A DNA stretch of 27,974 nucleotides from Bacillota bacterium. Lineage in GTDB: Bacteria; Bacillota; Bacilli; Paenibacillales; Paenibacillaceae. Of this stretch, positions 1 to 8,924 are shown one piece after another; position 1 is the first letter of the stretch, and each line of letters starts with the position of its first letter. Where the stretch lies: assembly GCA_023418755.1 (NCBI GenBank), contig JAEZZE010000434.1, forward strand, positions 1 through 27,974. The letters run 5' to 3'. The position numbers and the translations under genes were made by a program. The notes beneath the pieces are model-generated. The model was not told the DNA's origin and searched no databases. It was given only the letters and a program-made list of their open reading frames with translations.

Positions 1-2121
1 GAGCTGTCCCAAGCGCCCGTCGTCGTATTCGCGGCGACGCTTATCGTCAAGGTGTTCGCCGTGCTGCTTGCCGAAAGCCCCGGATGGATGCCGTATTTGT
101 TAACGCTGGTAGAGGCGGCTCTCGCTTTCGTGCTCACGCTGCTGTTCGTCCACGCGCTTCCCGTGCTGACGCGAACGAAAAGATCGTCCGAGCTGCGGCA
201 CGAGGAATGGGTCGGCCTGGCCATACTGCTGGCCTGTCTGCTCACGGGGCTGACCGGTTGGGAAATTTACGGCGTGGCCCTGGCCGGCGTGCTGTCCAGA
301 TATTTCGTGGCGGCAAGCGCCTTCGTCGGCGGGGCGGCATTGGGCACGTCGGCCGGCGTGATCGCCGGCATGATCTTGAGCTTGTCAAATTTGGGCGCGA
401 CATCGGAGATCGGCCTGCTGGCCTTCGGCGGGCTGATGGCGGGGCTGCTGAGAGAAGGCGGCAAGCCGGCCTCGGTATTCGGCTTGCTGCTCGGCACCTC
501 GGTATTCGCCTTGTTCGGGGCGACGGCGGCCGATACAATGACCTCGACATGGGCGACGACGGCGGCGTCCGTCATGCTGCTGCTTACGCCCCGGTCGGTT
601 ATTGATTCTTTGTCCCGCTTCGTTCCCGGTACTACAACCTATGCGCAGCACCAGCGGGAATATGCCCAGAAAGTCCGGGATTTGACGGCCGAGCGCGTAG
701 AGAAGTTTTCGGAGGTGTTTCGCCAGCTGTCCCGGAGCTTCCGGCAGATGACCCAGGCGGGGGACGCCCCCGCGCAAAATCGCGACTTCGATCATTTCGT
801 CAACGAGGTGCACGATCGGGCATGCGCCGGCTGCCATCGCCGGGGGCTGTGCTGGGACAGCCAGTTTATTCAGTCGTACAAGCTGATGACGGACATGATG
901 ACCGCGGTCGAGCAGAATCCCGATCTGATGGCGTCGCAGCTGCCGAAGTCCTGGAGCCGGGTATGCGTGAAGACCCCGCTCGTGCTGGACGTGATGAAAC
1001 GGCAATACGAAGTGTACCGCCACGATCTGCATTGGCGGCAGCAATTGCAGGACAGCCGGTTTCTCGTCGCCGACCAGCTGTCCGGAGTGTCGCAGGTCAT
1101 GGACGACCTGGTCAAGGAGATCCGTCGCGAAGCCAAGCAGATGGAAACCCAGGAGAGGCAAATCCGGGATGCCCTCGACCATCTGGGGCTGGCGATTCAG
1201 AGCATAGATATTTTGAGCCTGGAGGAGGGACATATCGAGATCGAGATGGTGCATGCTTTTCGCACCGGTTACGATGAATGCCGCAAAATGATCGCGCCGA
1301 TTTTGACGGAGATTCTCGGCGAGACAGTTACGGTCAGCGGAGAGAAGAGCGGGGAGCCGGCCGCGCATCTGAGCACGGTGACGTTCTCTTCGGCCAAAAT
1401 CTACGAGGTGGAGACGGGGGTGGCGGGAGCCGCCAAAGACGGCGATCTGCTGTCGGGCGACAGCTTCAGCATGGTCGAGCTCGGCAACGGCAAATTCGCG
1501 GTGGCGCTGAGCGACGGGATGGGCAACGGCGTCCGGGCGCGGGCGGAGAGCAGCACGGCGCTGTCGATGCTGGAGCAGCTGCTGCAATCGGGGATCGACG
1601 AGCGGCTGGCGGTGAAGTCGGTCAATTCGATTCTGCTGCTCCGGTCTCCGGACGAGATGTTCGCGACGGTGGATCTGGCTTTGATCGATCTGTACACCGC
1701 TCACGCGACGATGCTCAAGATCGGTTCGACGCCGAGCTTTATCAAGAGAGGGAGGGAGATTATTCCGATAGCCGCCAACAACTTGCCGATCGGCATTCTG
1801 CACGACATCGAGATCGACCTGCTGAGGGTTCAGCTTCAGCCGGGGGATACGCTGATCATGATGACGGACGGCATCCTGGACGCTCCGGGACACGCGATCA
1901 ACAAGGAGCAGTGGATGAAAAGGGTGCTGCAGGAGCTGGACGAGGACGATCCGCAGGAGATCGCGGACTCGCTGCTGGATACGGCGCTGCGGCAGTATCC
2001 CGGGGGCATCAAGGACGATATGACCGTCGTCGTCACTCGCATCACGCGCCACCGTCCGGAGTGGGCCGCTTTCCGCTGGCCGGGCTTCACCCGCCTGGAG
2101 CGGCCCCGGACGGTGAGCTGA
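1..2121 (+). CDS. spoIIE: SpoIIE, stage II sporulation protein E (PP2C-type serine phosphatase), 5' end outside the window
   Basis: This is the membrane phosphatase that dephosphorylates SpoIIAA-P to activate sigma-F in the forespore and also acts at the polar septum. The frame is open from base 1, so the start lies upstream; 706 residues are visible, against about 827 in B. subtilis. An internal GTG at 52 is not a believable start because the hydrophobic sequence continues upstream of it. Residues 1 to about 200 are a run of membrane segments. About 200-450 is a soluble regulatory region containing a Cys patch (C275-x2-C278-x5-C284-W). The last 250 residues are the PP2C domain, with DGMGNG at D505, TDG at D623 and the late DD pair at 672-673 followed by MTVVV, the metal-binding acidic residues of the family. 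It is followed by a terminator and a convergent gene. Identity is firm. Confidence 0.97.
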   Translation, partial: ELSQAPVVVFAATLIVKVFAVLLAESPGWMPYLLTLVEAALAFVLTLLFVHALPVLTRTKRSSELRHEEWVGLAILLACLLTGLTGWEIYGVALAGVLSRYFVAASAFVGGAALGTSAGVIAGMILSLSNLGATSEIGLLAFGGLMAGLLREGGKPASVFGLLLGTSVFALFGATAADTMTSTWATTAASVMLLLTPRSVIDSLSRFVPGTTTYAQHQREYAQKVRDLTAERVEKFSEVFRQLSRSFRQMTQAGDAPAQNRDFDHFVNEVHDRACAGCHRRGLCWDSQFIQSYKLMTDMMTAVEQNPDLMASQLPKSWSRVCVKTPLVLDVMKRQYEVYRHDLHWRQQLQDSRFLVADQLSGVSQVMDDLVKEIRREAKQMETQERQIRDALDHLGLAIQSIDILSLEEGHIEIEMVHAFRTGYDECRKMIAPILTEILGETVTVSGEKSGEPAAHLSTVTFSSAKIYEVETGVAGAAKDGDLLSGDSFSMVELGNGKFAVALSDGMGNGVRARAESSTALSMLEQLLQSGIDERLAVKSVNSILLLRSPDEMFATVDLALIDLYTAHATMLKIGSTPSFIKRGREIIPIAANNLPIGILHDIEIDLLRVQLQPGDTLIMMTDGILDAPGHAINKEQWMKRVLQELDEDDPQEIADSLLDTALRQYPGGIKDDMTVVVTRITRHRPEWAAFRWPGFTRLERPRTVS

Positions 2122-2152
2122 CCGGGATCCCGCGTTGACCCGCTAAACGATA

Positions 2153-2190
2153 AAGCCGACTCGGGATGAGACCTGAGTCGGCTTATTTTT
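2153..2190 (+). terminator. Rho-independent terminator of spoIIE, possibly bidirectional
   Basis: A 13-bp stem (2153-2165 with 2172-2184, one G-T pair, loop ATGAGA) is followed by ATTTTT. It lies 31 nt after the spoIIE stop. The convergent small gene on the minus strand ends at 2189, and the opposite side of the hairpin has an A-rich stretch (T-rich on the minus strand), so the same hairpin may end both transcripts. Confidence 0.9.
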
Positions 2191-2572
2191 AGTTCGTACC
2201 GAAAGGCGGTTGATCGGCGGCCGCCGACGATGCCGTCTCCGGGGAGGCTTTTTGCGAGGCCTGCGATGAGATGTACTCCTGCTCCGCTTCGGACTGTTCG
2301 AATTGCGTCTTGGCCTCTTGGGAGATTTGAACGGTGTCCCCATCCTCGTTGGCCGATTCTTCGTCAGCCGGCGCCTCCGGCTTGGTCTGCGGAATGCGGG
2401 CGAAAAGCTCGTTCATCCGTTCGCCTTCCATCTGCAGCTGCATATTCCTGAGCGCGGCCCTCTTCTCCGAATCGGTCCCTCCGCCCTGCGCGATTTGCAG
2501 CAACTGTTCCAGCCGGGAAGGAGGATTTTGCCGTACGGGACTTGCGGGAACCGATGACGAGTACGAAACCAT
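2189..2572 (-). CDS. Small hydrophilic protein of unknown function, 127 aa
   Basis: I do not recognise a family. It is supported as a real gene by a good ribosome binding site (AAAGGAG about 9 nt before the ATG on the minus strand), by its position convergent with spoIIE across a shared terminator, and by a plausible soluble composition. The protein is rich in Gln, Glu, Ser and Ala, lacks Cys, and has no signal peptide or membrane segment. Residues about 20-60 (RLEQLLQ, KRAALRN, GERMNELF) look helical. Residues about 65-127 are acidic and probably disordered. Within them, the stretch DTVQISQEAK resembles the D-x-V-x-IS-x-x-AK signature of FlgM-type anti-sigma factors and of several unstudied Bacillota proteins. 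That resemblance is short and could be coincidence. It is transcribed alone; I found no convincing promoter. Confidence 0.75.
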   Translation of the reverse strand: MVSYSSSVPASPVRQNPPSRLEQLLQIAQGGGTDSEKRAALRNMQLQMEGERMNELFARIPQTKPEAPADEESANEDGDTVQISQEAKTQFEQSEAEQEYISSQASQKASPETASSAAADQPPFGTN

Positions 2573-2724
2573 CCGTTTCCTCTCCTTTCAGAATATGGGG
2601 TCTAACGGTATACATGTATATCGGTTTTTCAGGCCGAATAATTAAGAATGTTTCGGATATCATCCGGTCGTTCTTTCCTGCCGGGCTTGTTCAAGCCAAC
2701 CGCGGAAGGAACCGTTCCTAAAAA

Positions 2725-2754
2725 GATTAAATCTCGCACGGTTTGGCGACACTC
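2725..2754 (+). promoter_or_regulatory. Candidate sigma-F-type forespore promoter for yabS-yabT
   Basis: GATTA (2725-2729), 15 bp, then GGCGACACTC (2745-2754). The known sigma-F consensus is GYWTA, N15-16, GGNRANANTW; the -35 fits at 4 of 5 positions and the -10 at all specified positions except the last. It lies about 40 bp before the yabS start. B. subtilis YabT is known as a sporulation (forespore) kinase, which makes the assignment reasonable. It is still a motif match only. Confidence 0.45.
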
Positions 2755-2795
2755 TTACTAGATGCTAGATATTCGATAGGAGGAGTGTGTCGGGA

Positions 2796-3554
2796 ATGAT
2801 GAAGCAAATCTTGCTGATTACGGACGGAGGCTCGAATGTCGGAGAAAGTCCGGTCTCCGCGGCGGCGCAGGCGTATGCGGAAGGGATTACGGTGAACGTG
2901 GCCGGAGTCATTGACGAAGGAACGATCGGGGAATACGGCGCGACGGAGATCGCCGAGATCGCTAGAGCCGGCGGAGGAATCAGCCAGATCGTAACGAGCC
3001 GGCAGCTGTCCAAGACGGTGCAGATGATGACGAGGCAGACGGTGGCGGGAACGATCCGGCAGGCGGTCAATCAGGAGCTTCGCCAGCTGTTCGGGGTGAA
3101 CGACGTGGGGTCGCTCCCTCCCGCCAAACGGGGCGAAGTCGTCAAGGTCATGGAGGAGATGGAGGAGACGATGTCCCTCTCCGTCGCGCTGCTCATCGAC
3201 GCCAGCGCCAGCATGAAGCCGAAGCTTCACGCCGTGGAAGAAGCGATCCGGGATTTGACGCTAAGCTTGCAGGCCAGGACGGGCAGAAGCCAGGTGTCCG
3301 TGTTCCATTTTCCCGGGGACTCCCAGTATTCCTACTGCGTGATGGACGCCGGCTGGCATTCGAACGCCTCTAATCTCGGCACGCTGTTCGGCAAGATCCG
3401 CATGCGCGGCACGACCCCGACCGGTCCCGCCTTGCTTCAGGCGGTTGATTATATTCGCGAGACTTGTGGTAAAATAGGCAAAATAGAGCTTATAGACGAG
3501 CCGCGGGCTTCGGGCGGGGAGTCGAGCGAGGTGCGGAGTGACAACGTCGTCTGA
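2796..3554 (+). CDS. yabS: YabS-like protein with von Willebrand factor A (VWA)-type sequence
   Basis: About 252 residues and apparently soluble; the family has no established biochemical function. The C-terminal part holds the classical metal-ion-dependent adhesion site start (LLIDASASM, a DxSxS motif) and a later Thr in GTTPTGPALLQA. The N-terminus opens with QILLITDGGSN, which resembles the third VWA motif (TDG) that normally comes last. I chose the ATG at 2796, 12 nt after AGGAGG (2778-2783). An in-frame GTG at 2787 is only 3 nt from that site and would add three residues. The gene overlaps yabT by 17 nt, so the two are probably translated together, as a VWA/kinase pair. Its position after spoIIE matches B. 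subtilis yabS. Confidence 0.85.
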   Translation: MMKQILLITDGGSNVGESPVSAAAQAYAEGITVNVAGVIDEGTIGEYGATEIAEIARAGGGISQIVTSRQLSKTVQMMTRQTVAGTIRQAVNQELRQLFGVNDVGSLPPAKRGEVVKVMEEMEETMSLSVALLIDASASMKPKLHAVEEAIRDLTLSLQARTGRSQVSVFHFPGDSQYSYCVMDAGWHSNASNLGTLFGKIRMRGTTPTGPALLQAVDYIRETCGKIGKIELIDEPRASGGESSEVRSDNVV

Positions 3555-4461
3555 TAGAGAGGCATTGCCCAAGGGCACGGAGATTCGCGGCAAATGGAAC
3601 GGCAAGGGCTATCGATTGGAGCGGCTGCTCGGACTCGGGTCCAACGGGCAGGTGTATTTGGCCTCCGCGGGTCCCCGCTCTCCTTGCGCGATCAAGATCG
3701 GGCACGAGGCGGCGGAGCTTCAGGGCGAAGTGAACATTCTGACTTCGCTGGACCATTACGAGAGAGGCCGGCCGCCCTTCCTGCTCGACGTGGACGATGC
3801 GGTCATCGGCGGGAAGACCATTCCCTTCTACGTGATGAGATACGTTCCGGGCGTGCGGCTGAAAACCTATTTAAAGCAGCACGGCTCCCATTGGATGGGC
3901 GTCATCGGGTACCGTCTGCTGGAAAGGCTTTCGCGTCTGCATGAAGCCGGCTGGGTGTTCGGGGACGTCAAAAGCGATAATATTCTGGTCGGAGAATACG
4001 GCCGGGTGGAGCTGGTCGATTACGGCGGCGCTTCGGCGATCGGGCGCAGCGTACGGCAGTTCACGGAAATTTACGATCGGGGATACTGGTCCGCCGGGAG
4101 CCGCACTGCGGACCCGGCTTACGATCTATTCGCGGTCGGTTTGCTCTGGGTTCACGCGCTGGACGGGAAAAGGCTCGTTCAGCTTACCCGAACGTTGATT
4201 CCCCAGAACCGGCATCCCCGGGAGCTGATGAAGCTCGTGAGAAGCAACCCCCAGCTTCAGCCGGTCGAGGGCTGGATCGAGAAGGCTTTGACGGGCCAGT
4301 TCGCCAATACCCGCGAATCGACCCGCGAATGGCGGGAGGCCGTGCGAATCTCGCAACGGCCCAAGCCGGCCGAGGATCGGGTCCCGGGGTGGATGGCGGG
4401 GCTGCTCGGCGCCGCGATCGTGCTCAGCACGACGGTGGCGGCCATCTGGCTGCTCGACTGA
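3538..4461 (+). CDS. yabT: YabT-like Hanks-type Ser/Thr protein kinase with a C-terminal membrane anchor
   Basis: The B. subtilis homologue is a sporulation kinase anchored in the membrane that phosphorylates RecA and other DNA-associated targets. Visible kinase landmarks: glycine loop GLGSNG (32-37), ATP-binding Lys in CAIK (K53), partner Glu (E64), catalytic loop GDVKSDN (D143, K145, N148) and metal-binding DYG (D161). The HRD His-Arg pair is replaced by Phe-Gly and DFG by DYG, so this is an unusual but catalytically complete set. A single hydrophobic segment (about 282-306) ends the protein. There are no PASTA repeats, which separates it from PrkC. The start is GTG 3538, inside the end of yabS; no better start is evident and an AGG-type site sits just upstream. 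Confidence 0.9.
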   Translation: MTTSSDREALPKGTEIRGKWNGKGYRLERLLGLGSNGQVYLASAGPRSPCAIKIGHEAAELQGEVNILTSLDHYERGRPPFLLDVDDAVIGGKTIPFYVMRYVPGVRLKTYLKQHGSHWMGVIGYRLLERLSRLHEAGWVFGDVKSDNILVGEYGRVELVDYGGASAIGRSVRQFTEIYDRGYWSAGSRTADPAYDLFAVGLLWVHALDGKRLVQLTRTLIPQNRHPRELMKLVRSNPQLQPVEGWIEKALTGQFANTRESTREWREAVRISQRPKPAEDRVPGWMAGLLGAAIVLSTTVAAIWLLD

Positions 4462-4481
4462 ACTGACGAGATAAAGGGGCT

Positions 4482-5903
4482 ATGAAAGTGCGACGGCATG
4501 AACACTGGACGCAGGACGTCAAAGCGCAGGCGAGGGACGAGGGCTGGTGGCGCGCGGGAGGCACGGTCGTGGCCGCGGTGTCGGGAGGCCCGGATTCGAT
4601 GGCTCTGCTGCATCTTCTGAAGGAGATGGCGGAGACGGAGCCGATGCGAATCGTGGCCGCCCACGCGAACCACCAGTTCCGGGGCGCGGAGTCCGACGCG
4701 GAAGCGGAGCTGGTGCGCCGGGCGGCGGAGCAATGGGGAGTCGTCTTCGAGACGGCGTCGCTCGGAATGCCCGAATACATAGAAGAAACCGGGCTGAACG
4801 CCCAGAGCGCGTCCAGGGAGAGACGGTACGCTTTTCTTCGCGAGGTCGCCGGGAAGCACGGCAGCTCCTGCCTGCTGACCGCCCACCATGCCGACGACCA
4901 AGCCGAAACGGTGCTGATGAGAATCCTTCGCGGAACGGGAGTCGGCGGTCTGGCGGGCATCTCCTATCGCAGGCGGGAAGATCGGTTGGAACTGATTCGG
5001 CCCCTGCTGCGTATAACCAAATGTGAGCTTCTGGAGTATTGTAAGCGAAACGGGGTGCAGTACGCGGTAGACAGCAGCAATGCCGAACGCTATTATTTCC
5101 GCAACGCCGTCCGGCTCGACGTGATGCCGGAGCTGGAGCGGTACAATCCGCGCCTGAAGGACTCGCTGGCCAGATTGGCCGAGCTGGCCGCGGCGGACGA
5201 CGAATATATGGAAGAGCAGACCGTTCGCGTTTTCCGCGAAGCGGCAACCCCGAGGGGGAACGGCTTCCGGTTGGAGCGACGACGGTTCCGCGGCCTTCAC
5301 GTCGCTTTACAACGCAGATTGATTAAATTAATATTAAACTGTTCCGCAAACCCGCGCCAAATGCTGGATTTCCGTCAAGTGGAGGAGATCGTCGAAGCGT
5401 TGTCGCGGGATCGTCCCTCATCGCTTCGACTGGACATCGGCGACGGCTGGGTGTTGAACAGGGAATACGACGAGGCATATATCGGCCCGGAGCCGCAAGA
5501 GACGGATAGTTTCGCGTATCCGGCCGACGAGCGAACCGCCGGGGTGACCATTCCGGAGACGGGCGGCCGCATTCGTTTCGAACGGCTGAAGGGCGCGGTC
5601 CATGCCGCTCCCGGCAATCGCAACGAAGCCTGCTTCGATGCGGAGGCCTTGAGCTATCCGCTGAAGGTTCGCAGCCGAATGCCCGGCGATACCCTTCAAC
5701 CGTACGGACTAAACGGCACCAAAAAAGTGCAAGATATGTTCGTCGATGCCAAAGTGCCGCGTTCGCGGCGCGACAAGCTGCCGCTGCTGGCGAACGGCGA
5801 CGGCCGCATCCTCTGGATTCCCGGATTGCGGCGCTCGGGTCACGCCCTTGTTCGCGACAATACCCGGACGACGCTTCGCGCGACGTACGAAGAGGAAAAC
5901 TAG
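4482..5903 (+). CDS. tilS: tRNA(Ile)-lysidine synthase TilS
   Basis: This essential enzyme adds lysine to C34 of the CAU-anticodon tRNA-Ile using ATP, so that the tRNA reads AUA. The N-terminal PP-loop ATPase is marked by SGGPDS (34-39), followed by AAHANHQFRG and LLTAHHADDQAETVLMR, all typical of TilS. The C-terminal TilS_C domain is seen at VRSRMPGDTLQPYG and KKVQDMFVDAKVPRSRRDKLP. At 473 residues it is of normal length. The start is slightly uncertain: ATG 4482 is only 2 nt after AAAGGGG (4473-4479), whereas the in-frame GTG at 4488 has an 8-nt spacer and removes just two residues. It follows yabT by 20 nt and precedes hprT, as in B. subtilis. Confidence 0.96.
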   Translation: MKVRRHEHWTQDVKAQARDEGWWRAGGTVVAAVSGGPDSMALLHLLKEMAETEPMRIVAAHANHQFRGAESDAEAELVRRAAEQWGVVFETASLGMPEYIEETGLNAQSASRERRYAFLREVAGKHGSSCLLTAHHADDQAETVLMRILRGTGVGGLAGISYRRREDRLELIRPLLRITKCELLEYCKRNGVQYAVDSSNAERYYFRNAVRLDVMPELERYNPRLKDSLARLAELAAADDEYMEEQTVRVFREAATPRGNGFRLERRRFRGLHVALQRRLIKLILNCSANPRQMLDFRQVEEIVEALSRDRPSSLRLDIGDGWVLNREYDEAYIGPEPQETDSFAYPADERTAGVTIPETGGRIRFERLKGAVHAAPGNRNEACFDAEALSYPLKVRSRMPGDTLQPYGLNGTKKVQDMFVDAKVPRSRRDKLPLLANGDGRILWIPGLRRSGHALVRDNTRTTLRATYEEEN

Positions 5904-5961
5904 GGCATGATCGGTGTTAAGCAATCATACCGTGTAATAATCTCACTGGGAGGCACCTTCT

Positions 5962-6501
5962 TTGCAAAACGACATTCAAGAAATACTTTACTCGCAAGAA
6001 ACGATTCAGCAGAAGGTACGGGAGTTGGGGGCGGCGGTCAGCCGCGATTACGAAGGACGCAATCCGCTTGTTATCTGCGTGTTGAAGGGCGCTTTTATTT
6101 TTATGGCGGACTTGTCCAAAAACATCTCGATCCCGATCGAACTGGATTTTATGGCGGTATCGAGCTACGGAAACTCCACGAGATCGTCCGGAGAAGTCAA
6201 AATCGTTAAGGATTTGGACGTTTCCGTTGAAGGTCGCGACGTGTTGATCGTCGAAGACATTATCGACAGCGGATTGACGTTAAGCTATTTGATCGACGTG
6301 CTGGAGCGCCGGAACGCGCTGTCCGTCAACGTCGTCGCCCTATTCGACAAGCCCGGGCGGCGGACGGTGGATCTGAACGCGGACTATACCGGCTTTACCA
6401 TTCCGGACGCCTTCGTCGTCGGCTACGGGCTCGATTACGCGGAGAAGTATCGCAATCTGCCCTACGTCGGGATCTTGAAGCCGGAAATATACTCTAACTG
6501 A
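5962..6501 (+). CDS. hprT: Hypoxanthine phosphoribosyltransferase
   Basis: The enzyme salvages hypoxanthine (and usually guanine) to IMP/GMP using PRPP in the cytoplasm. The PRPP-binding loop is VEDIIDSGLTL (97-107). VLKGAFIFMADL (40-51) and the C-terminal VVGYGLDYAEKYRNLPYVG are typical of bacterial HprT. The length, 179 aa, is normal. Translation starts at TTG 5962, with GGGAGG (5948-5953) 8 nt upstream; no ATG fits the site. It sits 58 nt after tilS and before ftsH, the conserved order. In B. subtilis TilS and HprT also help control ftsH expression, which is known biology and not visible here. Confidence 0.97.
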   Translation: MQNDIQEILYSQETIQQKVRELGAAVSRDYEGRNPLVICVLKGAFIFMADLSKNISIPIELDFMAVSSYGNSTRSSGEVKIVKDLDVSVEGRDVLIVEDIIDSGLTLSYLIDVLERRNALSVNVVALFDKPGRRTVDLNADYTGFTIPDAFVVGYGLDYAEKYRNLPYVGILKPEIYSN

Positions 6502-6526
6502 CCCGTAGCCGGAGAAGCCGTCTCAC

Positions 6527-6555
6527 TTGGATGGCAAGACAGGCTATGGTAAAAT
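6527..6555 (+). promoter_or_regulatory. Sigma-A promoter of ftsH
   Basis: TTGGAT (6527-6532), 17 bp, TAAAAT (6550-6555), placed about 30 nt before the ftsH start. It implies a short leader of about 22 nt and independent expression of ftsH from its own promoter inside the hprT-ftsH gap. Confidence 0.75.
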
Positions 6556-6584
6556 GATGTGAGCGTGTCGAGAGGAGGTCGGGG

Positions 6585-8588
<2,004 letters not shown>

Positions 8589-8599
8589 TTACGGACAAG

Positions 8600-8646
8600 A
8601 CGGGATGCTCCGCGTTGCAGCAACGCGCGGAAGCATCCCGTTTTTT
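8600..8646 (+). terminator. Rho-independent terminator of ftsH
   Basis: The outer stem ACGGGATGC (8600-8608) pairs with GCATCCCGT (8633-8641). An inner 7-bp stem CGCGTTG/CAACGCG (8611-8617 with 8621-8627) closes it, and TTTTTT follows. It separates ftsH from the nad operon. Confidence 0.93.
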
Positions 8647-8743
8647 GCGCGATTCGGAAAGCGTAAAATCCGCAATCCTTTTCTGGATCAATTTCAGTCT
8701 CGTTATACTCCTCTGACACCTCCGCAAAGCTGCTTCCGCGTCC

Positions 8744-8764
8744 AAAGACGCCGAAGGCGTTTTT
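8744..8764 (+). terminator. Weak terminator-like hairpin before the nad promoter
   Basis: AAAGACGCC pairs with GGCGTTTTT around a GAA loop (8744-8752 with 8756-8764, one G-T pair) and runs into T residues. No gene ends nearby. It may catch read-through from ftsH or protect the nad promoter that begins 27 nt later. The rest of the 8647-8790 gap shows no supported gene. Confidence 0.4.
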
Positions 8765-8790
8765 GCTTGGAAAAAACCTTTGCAGATCAA

Positions 8791-8819
8791 TTGACAGTCC
8801 TATCCCGCAAGTGTAAATT
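8791..8819 (+). promoter_or_regulatory. Sigma-A promoter of the nadABC-coaX operon
   Basis: Consensus -35 TTGACA (8791-8796), a 17-bp spacer and -10 TAAATT (8814-8819). Predicted transcription start is near 8826, giving a leader of about 100 nt before nadA. Confidence 0.8.
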
Positions 8820-8829
8820 AAGTGTTAAT
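8809..8829 (+). promoter_or_regulatory. Direct repeat overlapping the nad -10 box, candidate operator
   Basis: AAGTGTAAAT (8809-8818) and AAGTGTTAAT (8820-8829) match at 9 of 10 positions and start 11 bp apart, about one helical turn. The pair covers the -10 box and predicted start site, a position suited to a repressor. In Bacillota, nad genes are commonly controlled by the niacin-responsive repressor NiaR (YrxA/NadR). I cannot confirm that this is its site. Confidence 0.4.
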
Positions 8830-8872
8830 GAACGAAGTGCTCTTCGTCCACAATAAAGACAGCATTCCCGCC

Positions 8873-8898
8873 ATGTTTGTGCATGGATTCACAAACAT
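8873..8898 (+). promoter_or_regulatory. Perfect inverted repeat in the nadA leader, candidate operator
   Basis: ATGTTTGTG (8873-8881) and CACAAACAT (8890-8898) are exact reverse complements around an 8-nt centre. The repeat ends 26 nt before the nadA ATG and about 10 nt before its ribosome binding site. It could bind a dimeric regulator or form a small RNA hairpin in the leader. Confidence 0.5.
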
Positions 8899-8924
8899 TC
8901 GGTAGTCAAGGGAGGAGACTTTAC

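Noticed and set aside
385..2052. Long minus-strand open frame (555 codons) opposite spoIIE
   Set aside because: It mirrors the spoIIE coding sequence, is rich in Arg, His and Gln as GC-rich antisense frames are, and has no recognisable domain. Similar long antisense frames lie opposite ftsH, nadA and lysS for the same reason.
8832..8847. Short hairpin ACGAAG/CTTCGT in the nadA leader
   Set aside because: Six-bp arms with a 4-nt loop are common by chance and nothing around it suggests a riboswitch or attenuator.
8877..8924. Longer nadA start at TTG 8877
   Set aside because: It has no ribosome binding site and would make the inverted repeat and the strong AAGGGAGG site part of the coding sequence.
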